Of a stretch of DNA of 22,212 nucleotides, positions 8,108 to 16,220 are shown in pieces. Both the position numbers and the translations under genes were made by a program. Source of the stretch: Kiritimatiellia bacterium (GTDB lineage Bacteria > Verrucomicrobiota > Kiritimatiellia > RFP12 > UBA1067). The notes under the pieces were generated by a model. That model searched no databases. It was given only the letters and a program-made list of their open reading frames with translations, and was not told the DNA's origin. Numbering within the stretch: the first letter of the stretch is position 1; each line of letters starts with the position of its first letter. The stretch is taken from the NCBI GenBank assembly GCA_017430155.1, contig JAFRNO010000137.1, positions 1 through 22,212 on the forward strand, written 5' to 3'.

Positions 8108-10987
8108 CTAGCGGATGATGACCGTCATGCCAGGAATGTATGTCTTGAGGTAGCCGTTCGCGTCGAGCGCCACGCGGTCTCCGTTCCAGCGGATCCGGTT
8201 GAGCTGTCTCTGCGTGAGGCTGCGGTCGTCCGTGCCGATGCGGAGCGAGACCGTCTCCACCCCGCTCGTGATCGTCAGGCGGGCGTCACCCCAGAGGGCC
8301 GCAGACGAATCGGCAAACGCGAGCGCCGTGCCGCCCGGCAGGGCGAGCGTGCTGTCCGCATCAACGGTGAGCGTCCCCGCCACGTTCGTCGTGCCGCCCG
8401 CGTCGAGCGTGCCGCCTTCCAGAGTCACGCCGATGCCGGAGTTGAACGCGCCGTCCGCGCCGAGCAGGACCGTCCCTTCGGCGATCTCGATGCTGCCCGT
8501 GTAGGAGTTCGCCGCGCCGAGACGCACCGTGCCCGCGCCCGTCTTGAGGATCGGACGCATGCTGAAACTGTCGTTCAGATAGTTCTGGAGCTCGCCGTCC
8601 AGGAAGAGGTCAGGGGCTGTGTCGCCCGTGATGTCCGCCACGGCCCATTCCCAGAGGTTGGTGTAGGCGGTATTCGCCGAGCTGTTGTGGCCGCGCAGGA
8701 CGACGATCGGCTGCGAGATCCGCACGGGCGCGCTGCCCGTCGCCACGAGGTAGGTCGTGTTGCTGGACGCCTCGTATCCGGTCCTGAACGTCCCGCCGCT
8801 CACGAACGAACCGTCCGCCAGCGTCAAGTGCGAGATGTATCCGTAGTCCTGTCCATTGTTGCCGTTACCCGACTCCACGTGGATTTCAGACTCGCTGAAA
8901 GCGTTGAAGGTCGTTGCCGATCCCATCGCACGCAGGCGGCACAGTCCCAGATAGCTGCCGCCCTCCAACTTGACGGTCGTCAAATTGAGGGCGCCTACGA
9001 TGGCGCCCGCGTAGCCACAATCGATGAACAGCTTGCCGCGATTCGTCACCGTCGTCACGTCATTTACGGACGACGGGAGTGAATTGGCCGCCGTCACGCC
9101 CAACAGCGCACCATCCACGACGGTGCCGTTGCACCAGCCGTTGTTCGCGTTCGGCGACAGCGTGACAGCCGTGTCGGTCGTGTTCGTATAGGTGATGACA
9201 AGGTCGCTGCACGTGTAGTTGTTCGCAAATGTCGTCTCCCTGTCGAAGTCGTACCCGAAATGGGTGTCCCACACGTGCTTCCCCTTGAAGGTACTTCCCA
9301 CGCGCCGACACGTGACGTCCGACCCCTGCTGGACGAACTCGTAGATCGCGCACTTCACGTACTCGTTGTTGGTGTCGTTCTTGATCTGGAACTGGCAACG
9401 CACGCGCTGGCCGTCGTTCCGGAAGAAGAACGTCGTGGCGGAATAGTCCGCCATCGCACTCATGCTCTTGCTCCCCTTGAACGTCGCAGCTGCCGCCACC
9501 CAACCGGAAATGTCCGTGTTCGGAAAGATGACCGCCCCCGACTCCGGCAACTGCCCGGTGTGCATCAGCGTCCCGCCCGACGGATCCACCGTGCCCTTCA
9601 CGAGAACATTGCCGGGATAGTTGGCGCCCGTGTCCGTAATCCTCCCGGTAAACTTCTGGCGCGTGCGCGACACCTCCAGCGTACCGTGGCAAAACACGAC
9701 CTTGTTCGTGAACGTGCCGCCGCCGAGCGTGCCGCCGTCCAGCGCGAGCGTGGCGAGGTTCTCGGTGCGCAGAAGGCCCGTGAACGTGTTGGTCCCGGCG
9801 AGCGTCACGCGCGTGCCGAAGAGCAGGTTCCGCGCGCCGTACGTCGGCTCGCCGCTGTCCTGGAAAAGCGGGGTCTGGTTCACGCCCTGCGTGCTGAAGT
9901 CGACGCCGCGACAATCGACGTCCCTCGTGCCCCAGTACTTCGCGCGCACGGCACGACCGTAGATGTGCGGTCCGACCTGCGTGAGTTCGATGAACACGCA
10001 CTTCGTGTAACCGCCGCCGTACCACTGCATCTGCGCAGTGAGGGTCGAACCGTCGTTCTCCAGATAGTAGGACTCCATCGGCGTGCTGTTCACCCCGACC
10101 CACGATCCATAGGCCGTACCTGCCAGATGCGTGACGCCCGCAAGGCAGGCGTTGGACATGACGATCGTCGGTTCGGCCTTCAGGAAGTCGTTCGGGTTGT
10201 CCAACCTGTAGATCTGGTTTGCGATGCGGAATCCCGCCGTGCCCGCAATCGGATTCTCGAACCGCACCGCCCCCGTGCGCATTACGACCTCGGCGCAGCC
10301 AATCATCGTGAGCGTGCCGCCCGTGAACGTGACCGGCCAGCCCTGCGCCGTGATGTGGCTCGCCGTCACGCCGTCGACGGCGATTGCCACCGTCTGCGCC
10401 GTGCCGTTCGTGAAGACGGCCCGCGCGCCTGGCGTCCACGCCGTCGCTTCGCCGGACGCCGTGAGCCAGTTGGGCGTCTCGTCGTCCCATGTGTCGCCGT
10501 TCGCGCCGTTCCACCAGAGGCTCGTGCGAAGGTAGGCGTCGTCCTCGTCGCTCAGCACCAGGTTCTTGATCTGGTAGCTGGTGCCGCCCTCGGTTCTGTT
10601 ACCCCATGGGGCTCCATCGGCGTCGGTGCCCTCGTAGTCGCGGTAGCGGTCGTTGACATAGGCGGTGTAGAAGGAGCGCCCGACGATGTCATCGCCGTCC
10701 TGCTCGAGCCGAAGCTTCACGCACTTCGTGAAGTCGCCCAGATAGCACTGGAACTGCACGGTGAGGACGGATCCGTCGTTCGTGAAGTGGTAGGGCGTGG
10801 CGGGCGGGAATTCGCTGTCGCAGCTCATCGCCCCGCCGATGTTCCCCGAAATGGACTTCACGTCCGCAAGGTTCACGCCCGTGAACAGCACCACGTTCGT
10901 GACGGGCACGGTGCCGGAATAGGTCCCGAGCGTCGCCGCGTGCGCAGCCACGCAACAGGCCAGAACGCAGAATGCAAATGTCTTCAT
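8108..10987 (-). CDS. Large secreted beta-strand repeat protein with three copies of a shared unnamed module
   Basis: This is a 959-residue secreted protein; residues 1-17 (ending AAHA) are a signal peptide. Three copies of a module of about 115 residues lie at about 33-146, 274-391 and 485-601. Each shows F-x-N-D-G, Q-F/M-Q, then Y-T-K-C-V or Y-V-K-C-A, an E/L-x-Q-x-G turn, a basic strand, and ends Y-x-x-x-N/D-L-V/L. Residues 157-195 have the W-x-W-pattern linker common before beta-strand repeats, and a PATR-like motif (GTVRLGAANSYTGSIEI) lies near 830. The region close to the C-terminus (LTQRQLNRIRWNG, then NGYL) resembles the part that precedes PEP-CTERM tags in Verrucomicrobia-type proteins, but the tail here is GMTVIIR and no PEP-CTERM follows. 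The start ATG overlaps the xylulokinase stop (ATGA), with GGGGTGA as ribosome binding site, so translation is probably coupled. The role is probably surface binding. Confidence 0.8.
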   Translation of the reverse strand: MKTFAFCVLACCVAAHAATLGTYSGTVPVTNVVLFTGVNLADVKSISGNIGGAMSCDSEFPPATPYHFTNDGSVLTVQFQCYLGDFTKCVKLRLEQDGDDIVGRSFYTAYVNDRYRDYEGTDADGAPWGNRTEGGTSYQIKNLVLSDEDDAYLRTSLWWNGANGDTWDDETPNWLTASGEATAWTPGARAVFTNGTAQTVAIAVDGVTASHITAQGWPVTFTGGTLTMIGCAEVVMRTGAVRFENPIAGTAGFRIANQIYRLDNPNDFLKAEPTIVMSNACLAGVTHLAGTAYGSWVGVNSTPMESYYLENDGSTLTAQMQWYGGGYTKCVFIELTQVGPHIYGRAVRAKYWGTRDVDCRGVDFSTQGVNQTPLFQDSGEPTYGARNLLFGTRVTLAGTNTFTGLLRTENLATLALDGGTLGGGTFTNKVVFCHGTLEVSRTRQKFTGRITDTGANYPGNVLVKGTVDPSGGTLMHTGQLPESGAVIFPNTDISGWVAAAATFKGSKSMSAMADYSATTFFFRNDGQRVRCQFQIKNDTNNEYVKCAIYEFVQQGSDVTCRRVGSTFKGKHVWDTHFGYDFDRETTFANNYTCSDLVITYTNTTDTAVTLSPNANNGWCNGTVVDGALLGVTAANSLPSSVNDVTTVTNRGKLFIDCGYAGAIVGALNLTTVKLEGGSYLGLCRLRAMGSATTFNAFSESEIHVESGNGNNGQDYGYISHLTLADGSFVSGGTFRTGYEASSNTTYLVATGSAPVRISQPIVVLRGHNSSANTAYTNLWEWAVADITGDTAPDLFLDGELQNYLNDSFSMRPILKTGAGTVRLGAANSYTGSIEIAEGTVLLGADGAFNSGIGVTLEGGTLDAGGTTNVAGTLTVDADSTLALPGGTALAFADSSAALWGDARLTITSGVETVSLRIGTDDRSLTQRQLNRIRWNGDRVALDANGYLKTYIPGMTVIIR

Positions 10988-12336
10988 GGTGTCACCCCTT
11001 TAGCTGCCAGTACCGCGCCGCCCACGGCGGCGGAGTCGGACACGTCGAGCGTGCGCACCTCCGCGCCGAAGATCTCGCGGATCGTCGCGAGGATGCCCTT
11101 CGAGCGCGAGGCGCCGCCCGTCACGTAGATGGTCGCGAAGTCGCCGATCCACCGCGTCCGTTCGCGCATGTTCGCGATCTGCCCTTCCACGACGGCGCGG
11201 ATTTTCACCTCGGGCGCGGCGGCGGCCCAATCGAAATTCGCCTCGATGCCCGTCGCGTCGTGCTTCGGCGTGAGCTCCGTCTCAAAGTACGGAAACGCGC
11301 GCTTGCCGCCGTTGCCGGGCGGCGTAAGTGCGAACGCCGTCTCGTCGAAGAACGTCCAGTCCGCGCCGCAGTCGCGCCGCACGCGGTCGCGCGCGAGCGA
11401 ACCGTTCTTGAAGCAGGAAAGCGACATGAATCCGCCCGCCGGGTTGCCGAACACATGCCCGCAGCCGTCGGGGTCCGTGCGGAACTCCGGCATCGCCGCG
11501 AAGAACGTGTCGCTCGTCCCGAGCGAAATCACCGCGCAGCCAGGCGTCGCCGCGCCGCACCCCACGAGCGAGGCGGGGTTGTCACCCGTGAACGGCGCCA
11601 CGGGAATGCCGGGCTTGAGGCCGTATTCCGCAAACCGCTCCGCGAGCCGCAGCGGCGCGTCGCCCGGTTTGTGGACGGACGGCAGCTTTTCCAGCAACCC
11701 CGGCGCGGCGAAGGCGCAGATCTCCTCGTCCCACGCGAGCGTCTGGAGATTCAGGAGGTTCATGCCCGCGCCGTCGCCCGTCTCGATCGGCGCGTCCGCG
11801 CCGGTCAGCACGGAGGTGAGATACGAGCTGAGCAGGTGGACGCGCGCCGTGCGCGCCCAGGCGTCCGGTTCCTCCTTGATGAACTTCATCACCTGCGCGG
11901 CGGCAAAGCGCTCGATCGCGGGCGACCCGGTGCGCGCGCGGAGCGCCTCGCCGAAGCGGGCGTCGAGCGCGGCCACTTCCGCGCCCGTGGACGAATCCAT
12001 CCAGATGGGACTCTCCGCGCGTGCGAAGCTGCCGTCGGCGGCGAGGTACACGGTCGCGTGCTGCTGGGCGTCGCCGCCCACGGCGGCGATCTCGCCCATC
12101 GGCGCGCCCGCGTCGCGCAAGCGCGCCAGCACGAGCTCGAGGCCCTTCACCCACATCGCGGGGTTGGCGCGGCGTACGCGCGGGTCCGCGTTCGGCAGGA
12201 AGCCGTCCGGAGAGCCGAACTCCGGGAGGTCCTTTCCGTAGTTCACCGCCGCCGAGGCGACGACGCGTCCGGCGGCCGTGTCGTACACGACCGCCTTCGT
12301 CCCTTGCGTGGAGGAATCGATTCCAAGCGTCAGCAT
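10984..12336 (-). CDS. xylB: Xylulokinase, FGGY family (XYLB-like)
   Basis: This cytoplasmic sugar kinase of about 450 residues would phosphorylate D-xylulose to xylulose 5-phosphate for the pentose phosphate pathway. The N-terminal phosphate-binding motif LGIDSSTQGTK is at the very start. GGDAQQHA, WMDSST, DGAGMNLLNLQ, FTGDNPASL and SLGTSDTFF follow in the order of eukaryotic-type XYLB xylulokinases, and VTGGASRSKGI is the C-terminal FGGY adenosine-site region. I chose the ATG at 12336: GGGGTG lies about 7 bases upstream and the protein then begins MLTLGID. A GTG at 12345 would add three residues but has no ribosome binding site. It lies 26 bases after the glycoside hydrolase gene and overlaps the next gene by four bases. 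Specificity for xylulose over other pentuloses is inferred from similarity. Confidence 0.87.
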   Translation of the reverse strand: MLTLGIDSSTQGTKAVVYDTAAGRVVASAAVNYGKDLPEFGSPDGFLPNADPRVRRANPAMWVKGLELVLARLRDAGAPMGEIAAVGGDAQQHATVYLAADGSFARAESPIWMDSSTGAEVAALDARFGEALRARTGSPAIERFAAAQVMKFIKEEPDAWARTARVHLLSSYLTSVLTGADAPIETGDGAGMNLLNLQTLAWDEEICAFAAPGLLEKLPSVHKPGDAPLRLAERFAEYGLKPGIPVAPFTGDNPASLVGCGAATPGCAVISLGTSDTFFAAMPEFRTDPDGCGHVFGNPAGGFMSLSCFKNGSLARDRVRRDCGADWTFFDETAFALTPPGNGGKRAFPYFETELTPKHDATGIEANFDWAAAAPEVKIRAVVEGQIANMRERTRWIGDFATIYVTGGASRSKGILATIREIFGAEVRTLDVSDSAAVGGAVLAAKGVTP

Positions 12337-12362
12337 GTCACGCACCCCGGTTTGTTTTTCGG

Positions 12363-14159
12363 TTACTTCAAAAGGCGGATTTCGTCGCCGGCGAGCGTGA
12401 GCGACACGCGCTGGCCGCCCTTGTAGAGGTCGACCGGCTGCGGCAAAGCCGTCGCATTGACGAGCACGAGCGCCTTGCGTCCGTCCGCCGCCACGTAGGC
12501 GTTGCAGAACACAGCCGGACGCTTCCCGGTGACCTTCCGTCCGCCGTAGAGCGAGACCTCGTAGGGCAGGGAGGCGCAGACGACGCGCGGCGGCTTCACC
12601 TGCCGTCCGAACGCGAGCCAGGCGCGTCCCTCGCCGTGGTAGAAGGCCACCCAGCGCCGCATGAAGTCATCATACGCGCCGCGGCCGGTGTTCTCCACCT
12701 CGCGCGCGCTGCCGTCGGGAAGGACCTCCTCGAGCGTCATGCCGTCCACCCAGCAGACCGCATTGCCGTTCAGGTGCATCATGATGCGCAGGTACGACGC
12801 GCCCGCCGGCACGGTGAACTCGTGTGAGACACGCTGCCAGCCGGCCTCCGGCGCGGGGAACTTCAAGTTGCCGCCCCCGCCGGTGGACTTGTTCGACGAG
12901 CCGAGGAAACACATGTTCACCGAGTTGGGGGTTGAGCCCTCTTTCGTCTTCAGCCAGGCGCTCAGACGGTACGTACGCCCCGTCGAGAAGGCCGCGTCGT
13001 CCACGCACACATTCTGGGACACCTGCACGGCCGTCTCGGCCTTCGTCGACTCGAGGCGGATGGAGCACACGCCGTCGTGCACCGTCTCGCGGTCCACGTA
13101 GGCACGCCCGTTCCAGAGAGCGCCGTTGTAGCCGTTCAGCTTCTCCCAGCCCAGGAACTTCCCCTCGCCGGTGGCGAGCTCGAAGTCGCCGTTCGCGAGC
13201 GCAGCGTGGCTGCCGCCGAGGTCCGCGCGCGCCGGCGAGAGGAACGGGATCTGTCCGTCCGCCGCGGCGTGCGCCTGCCAGATGCGGTTGCCGCGGCGCG
13301 GGTTCGACTGGAAGCACGGCAGGTACTCGTGGTAGATGTAGTTGAACACGCTCGCCCACTCGTCCGCCCCGCTCTCGCAGTCGCGGTAGTCCTGGATGCC
13401 CACGAGGTGGTTGTAGTGCTCGTTCGGCTCCTCCACGCACACGATCGCGTCGGGCACGCCGTTCGTGCGCATCGCCTCGCGCATCGTGACGAGCTGCTCG
13501 AGGAACACGTCGGTCTTCCACTTGCCGTCGCCGGGGCCATGGGGATGCGCGCGGCTCCAGCAGGACGGGAAGTGCCCGCCCACCACCTGGTCCACCTGGA
13601 TCATCTCGCAGCCCAGGAGCGCGAGCGGCGTGCAGATGTAGTCGTTCCACCAGGTACGCGTCCAGGGGTCGCCGCCGCACATGCAGGCGCAGTCGCCGCC
13701 GCGCAGCCAGCTCGGCGTGCGCACGTAGCGCCTGCCGTCGCGGTTGAACACGGCGTGGGGATGGCCGATCCGCTCGAAGCGCTCGCGGTCGTCCCAGGCG
13801 AACGAGCCGTCCGCCTGCTTGTCGTACGTGCGCGTCCAGTGGTAGCCGGACGGCCACGGGAAGGAGTGTCCGCCCAAGGCGTGGAGGTCGGAGACGAGCG
13901 ACGCGAACGCCTCGTTGCCGCCGTGGACGGGGAAGTAGTCGGGCGTGACCCAGTAGCCGCGCTTCTCCCAGCCCCAGAACGCCACCACGAGGGGCGACGG
14001 CACGAACTCGCGCTTCCAGTAGTCCTTCATCCAGGAGCGGATGAGGTCGGGCTGTTCGATCCACTCGCGTCCGAAGCGCACCATCGCGGGCGCGTCGCGC
14101 ATCCAGGCCGGCACGTCGTCGCGCTGCTCGAACACCTTCTCGCACCATTTCTGCTTCAC
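12363..14159 (-). CDS. DUF6259-like glycoside hydrolase, barrel portion downstream of an in-frame TAG
   Basis: This 598-residue piece holds the TIM-barrel part of a DUF6259/alpha-galactosidase-like glycoside hydrolase. It includes FWGWEKRGYW (61-70), GGHSFPWPSGYHW, the barrel-strand motif MIQVDQ with D190, and CVEEPNE with E243/E244 as candidate catalytic acids. Residues about 319-478 look like an inserted carbohydrate-binding beta-sandwich of the CBM4/9 type (NGDFE start, WVDGMTLEE end). The barrel then resumes with MRRWVAFYHGEGRAWLAFGRQ and a small beta domain. It continues in the same frame as the 14169-14969 piece, separated only by one TAG codon and three sense codons. A GTG at 14159 is the first possible restart but has no ribosome binding site, so independent translation is doubtful. 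Substrate unknown. Confidence 0.7.
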   Translation of the reverse strand: MKQKWCEKVFEQRDDVPAWMRDAPAMVRFGREWIEQPDLIRSWMKDYWKREFVPSPLVVAFWGWEKRGYWVTPDYFPVHGGNEAFASLVSDLHALGGHSFPWPSGYHWTRTYDKQADGSFAWDDRERFERIGHPHAVFNRDGRRYVRTPSWLRGGDCACMCGGDPWTRTWWNDYICTPLALLGCEMIQVDQVVGGHFPSCWSRAHPHGPGDGKWKTDVFLEQLVTMREAMRTNGVPDAIVCVEEPNEHYNHLVGIQDYRDCESGADEWASVFNYIYHEYLPCFQSNPRRGNRIWQAHAAADGQIPFLSPARADLGGSHAALANGDFELATGEGKFLGWEKLNGYNGALWNGRAYVDRETVHDGVCSIRLESTKAETAVQVSQNVCVDDAAFSTGRTYRLSAWLKTKEGSTPNSVNMCFLGSSNKSTGGGGNLKFPAPEAGWQRVSHEFTVPAGASYLRIMMHLNGNAVCWVDGMTLEEVLPDGSAREVENTGRGAYDDFMRRWVAFYHGEGRAWLAFGRQVKPPRVVCASLPYEVSLYGGRKVTGKRPAVFCNAYVAADGRKALVLVNATALPQPVDLYKGGQRVSLTLAGDEIRLLK

Positions 14160-14168
14160 GGCCCATGC

Positions 14169-14969
14169 CTAGTAGATGTCGGCCGCGTCATGCCACGTGC
14201 AGGGGTCGGCCACCGTGCCCTCGAAGCCGCCGCTCACAAGGTCGTACGCCTGGTCCACGGTCCCTTCGTCGAATCCGAGACGGCGGCTGTACACCACAAG
14301 CCCCTCCGCCGCGCGCGTCGCGCCGATGAATTTGGAGTGGCCGGCGGCGTCCTCCGCCGCGAAGTAGAAACCCGCGCGGTCGTCGTAGACGGTCGCGAAC
14401 TGCGCCACGAGCGCGCCCGGCTGCTGCGCCTCCGCGCGCCAGCCGACGTTCCGCGCGCCGGGGTTGTGCGTCACGCCGCCCTTCGCCGTGCCGAACACGA
14501 ACCGGTCGTCGCCGCCGTCGCTGCCGAGGACGGGCGACACGAGGAGGCGCGGGTATTCCGTCTCCTCCACCGCCCAGCCGGGCGCGGTCTGCACGGAGAT
14601 GCGCCAGCGCACGTGCGTGCCGCCGCCCTGCGCCGTGCAGGACACGAAGAGGACGCCTTCCTTGAACCCGCCGTAGACGAACCGCGCCGCGTTCTGCGCG
14701 CCCTCCTCGAGCGCGCACGTCTCCGCGTCGTCCGCCGTCACGACCACGCTTTTCGTGAAGTCGTCCGCGCGCGTGAGCTTCAGGCGAAAGATCGGCGTGG
14801 AGACGCCCGTCGGCGCGAGCTCCGCGCCGTGCGCCGTCACGAGGCGCGTCACCGCGCCCTTCGCCTGCTCGTCGAGCGTCGCCGTGAGCGACGCGCCCGA
14901 CACCTCGACCGCACCCGCCGCCCACGGCGCAAACGCCGCGGCGGCCAACCAGATTGCTGAAGATTTCAT
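14169..14969 (-). CDS. DUF6259-like glycoside hydrolase, secreted N-terminal beta-sandwich portion ending at an in-frame TAG
   Basis: This 266-residue piece has a signal peptide (MKSSAIWLAAAAFAPWAAGA) followed by a beta-rich supersandwich-like domain, as found at the N-terminus of DUF6259 and related hydrolases. It ends ...HDAADIY then TAG, and the same frame continues AWAVKQKW into the barrel piece. Together they would make one protein of 868 residues including the TAG position. The start is the ATG at 14969. A longer frame to 15017 exists, but its extra residues are charged and the signal peptide begins at 14969. The ATG lies 6 bases after a perfect TATAAT, which implies a leaderless message and explains the missing ribosome binding site. 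The piece is likely one half of a broken or read-through gene rather than an independent protein. Confidence 0.72.
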   Translation of the reverse strand: MKSSAIWLAAAAFAPWAAGAVEVSGASLTATLDEQAKGAVTRLVTAHGAELAPTGVSTPIFRLKLTRADDFTKSVVVTADDAETCALEEGAQNAARFVYGGFKEGVLFVSCTAQGGGTHVRWRISVQTAPGWAVEETEYPRLLVSPVLGSDGGDDRFVFGTAKGGVTHNPGARNVGWRAEAQQPGALVAQFATVYDDRAGFYFAAEDAAGHSKFIGATRAAEGLVVYSRRLGFDEGTVDQAYDLVSGGFEGTVADPCTWHDAADIY

Positions 14970-14975
14970 GCGCAC

Positions 14976-15004
14976 ATTATACCCGAACTTCCGCCCGCGC
15001 GCAA
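14976..15004 (-). promoter_or_regulatory. Strong promoter giving a leaderless transcript of the DUF6259-like gene
   Basis: On the minus strand, TTGCGC (14999-15004) and TATAAT (14976-14981) are separated by 17 bases. Only GTGCGC separates TATAAT from the ATG at 14967-14969, so the usual transcription start falls on the A of the start codon. A GC-rich inverted repeat (CGCGCG ... CGCGCG) overlaps the -35 area. Confidence 0.65.
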
Positions 15005-15026
15005 GCGGCGCGCGCATTCTGCGGAG

Positions 15027-16112
15027 TCAGGGGCGAGGGCCGTCAAGCGCGTCGGCAAGCTGGTCGATGCCGGCGCAATTGAGGCGGAACGTGCCCTCGT
15101 TCCTGCAGTCCATCCACGACGCCATCACGTATCCCTTCAAATGCTCCGGCGAGACGTTTGCGCGGCAGAACTTCACGATCTCCCTCGAATTGTCGGAGTT
15201 CTCGGTGCGACCGGACGCCCTCAGCTTCTTCGACACCCAGTTCGTCGGCAGGGCCACGATGTCGAACCCCGCCTTGTCCAGGTCGATGAACAGCCTGAGC
15301 CTCGGCCGGTAGTTCGGCTTCATCCTCTCGATCACGTAGCCCTGCGCGTCCTCGTTGTAGTAGCTCGTGCACTGCAGGACCGACTTGGGGCACTTCGCCA
15401 CGAAGTCCGGATGCTTCCAGCCGTAGCCGCTGAACATCCACGGCCTCACGCCCTGCCGCTCCACGACGTCGACGAACTGGTAGAGCGCGTGCCACCAGAG
15501 CTCGTGCTGGCGGCAGTTCACGTGCACCGACTCCCATTGGTATTCCAGCTGCTCCTCGTCGAATCCGATGTGCATGAGGCGCGGCGTCTCGAAGATCTCG
15601 CACACGTCCTTGATCACGTCGAAGCAGACGCGGTAGTACAGGTCGGTCGAGACCATCCGGTGGTACTGCTTGAGCCACTGGTCGTGCGTGGCGGAGAAGT
15701 TGAGCTTCGGGATCGGCTCAAGGCCCATGTTCCGCAGCCGCCGCACCTCGGCGCGCATCCGGTCAGGCGACCAGCTCCCCTTGACGGCCAGCTCGGGGTG
15801 GCTTGGATACTCCACGAACTCGCCGAGGTCCATCACCACCATGTTGAAGGCGCGCTTCTTCGCGTGGTCGACGGTGCGGTTCCAGATGTCCTCCGAGAAA
15901 TAGATCTCGTCGCGCGTATAGCGCCTGCCTTTGACTTTCGGCTCCCCGGGCGCCAGCCACTCGCCCCACATGTTCATGCCCATGTGCAGCAGCACGCCGC
16001 GGATTTGGTTGGCGGGCGCAACAAGTTGCGCCCCTCCCGGTAGGGCGCGGCCTCCGGACGCGCCGCCCGCCGCCACCGCTGCCGCACTTCCGATGAACTC
16101 TCGTCTTGTCAT
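15027..16112 (-). CDS. Tat-exported GH20-like TIM-barrel protein
   Basis: This 361-residue protein begins with a twin-arginine leader (TRREFIGSAAAVAAGGA), so it is exported folded. The remainder looks like a TIM barrel of the beta-N-acetylhexosaminidase (GH20-like) kind. NMGLEPIPKLNFSATHDQWL (129-148) resembles the strand where GH20 enzymes place substrate contacts, and HIGFDEE (181-187, D185-E186) resembles the HxGxDE catalytic pair. A late Trp-rich strand (ASWMDCRNEGTF) fits the end of the barrel. Activity on GlcNAc- or GalNAc-containing glycans is plausible but not proven; the family could also be non-catalytic. AGGAGGAA lies 4-5 bases before the ATG at 16112. It is the first gene of the minus-strand glycan region, with its promoter in the divergent gap. 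Confidence 0.65.
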   Translation of the reverse strand: MTRREFIGSAAAVAAGGASGGRALPGGAQLVAPANQIRGVLLHMGMNMWGEWLAPGEPKVKGRRYTRDEIYFSEDIWNRTVDHAKKRAFNMVVMDLGEFVEYPSHPELAVKGSWSPDRMRAEVRRLRNMGLEPIPKLNFSATHDQWLKQYHRMVSTDLYYRVCFDVIKDVCEIFETPRLMHIGFDEEQLEYQWESVHVNCRQHELWWHALYQFVDVVERQGVRPWMFSGYGWKHPDFVAKCPKSVLQCTSYYNEDAQGYVIERMKPNYRPRLRLFIDLDKAGFDIVALPTNWVSKKLRASGRTENSDNSREIVKFCRANVSPEHLKGYVMASWMDCRNEGTFRLNCAGIDQLADALDGPRP

Positions 16113-16190
16113 GAGTTCCTCCTTCGACTATCGAACGACGATCACCATACCGCGCTTGCAGACATGCACGCTTTTCATGGTCGTGTGGAA

Positions 16191-16220
16191 ATTATAGCAG
16201 ATTGCCGAAGTGCAGACGAA
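16191..16220 (-). promoter_or_regulatory. Promoter of the GH20-like gene with good -10 and weak -35
   Basis: On the minus strand a perfect TATAAT lies at 16191-16196. At 18-base spacing the -35 position reads TTCGTC (16215-16220), a poor match, so an activator may be needed. An inverted repeat abuts it immediately upstream. The leader would be about 75 bases. Confidence 0.5.

Noticed and set aside
4778..10987. Classification of the two large proteins as true type V autotransporters
   Set aside because: The passenger-like repeats are present, but neither protein has a C-terminal beta-barrel domain; both stop in a short hydrophobic-Arg tail.
14157..14175. Genome-wide reassignment of TAG as an explanation of the split hydrolase
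   Set aside because: Three other well-supported genes in the window end at TAG at sensible positions, so TAG works as a stop here.
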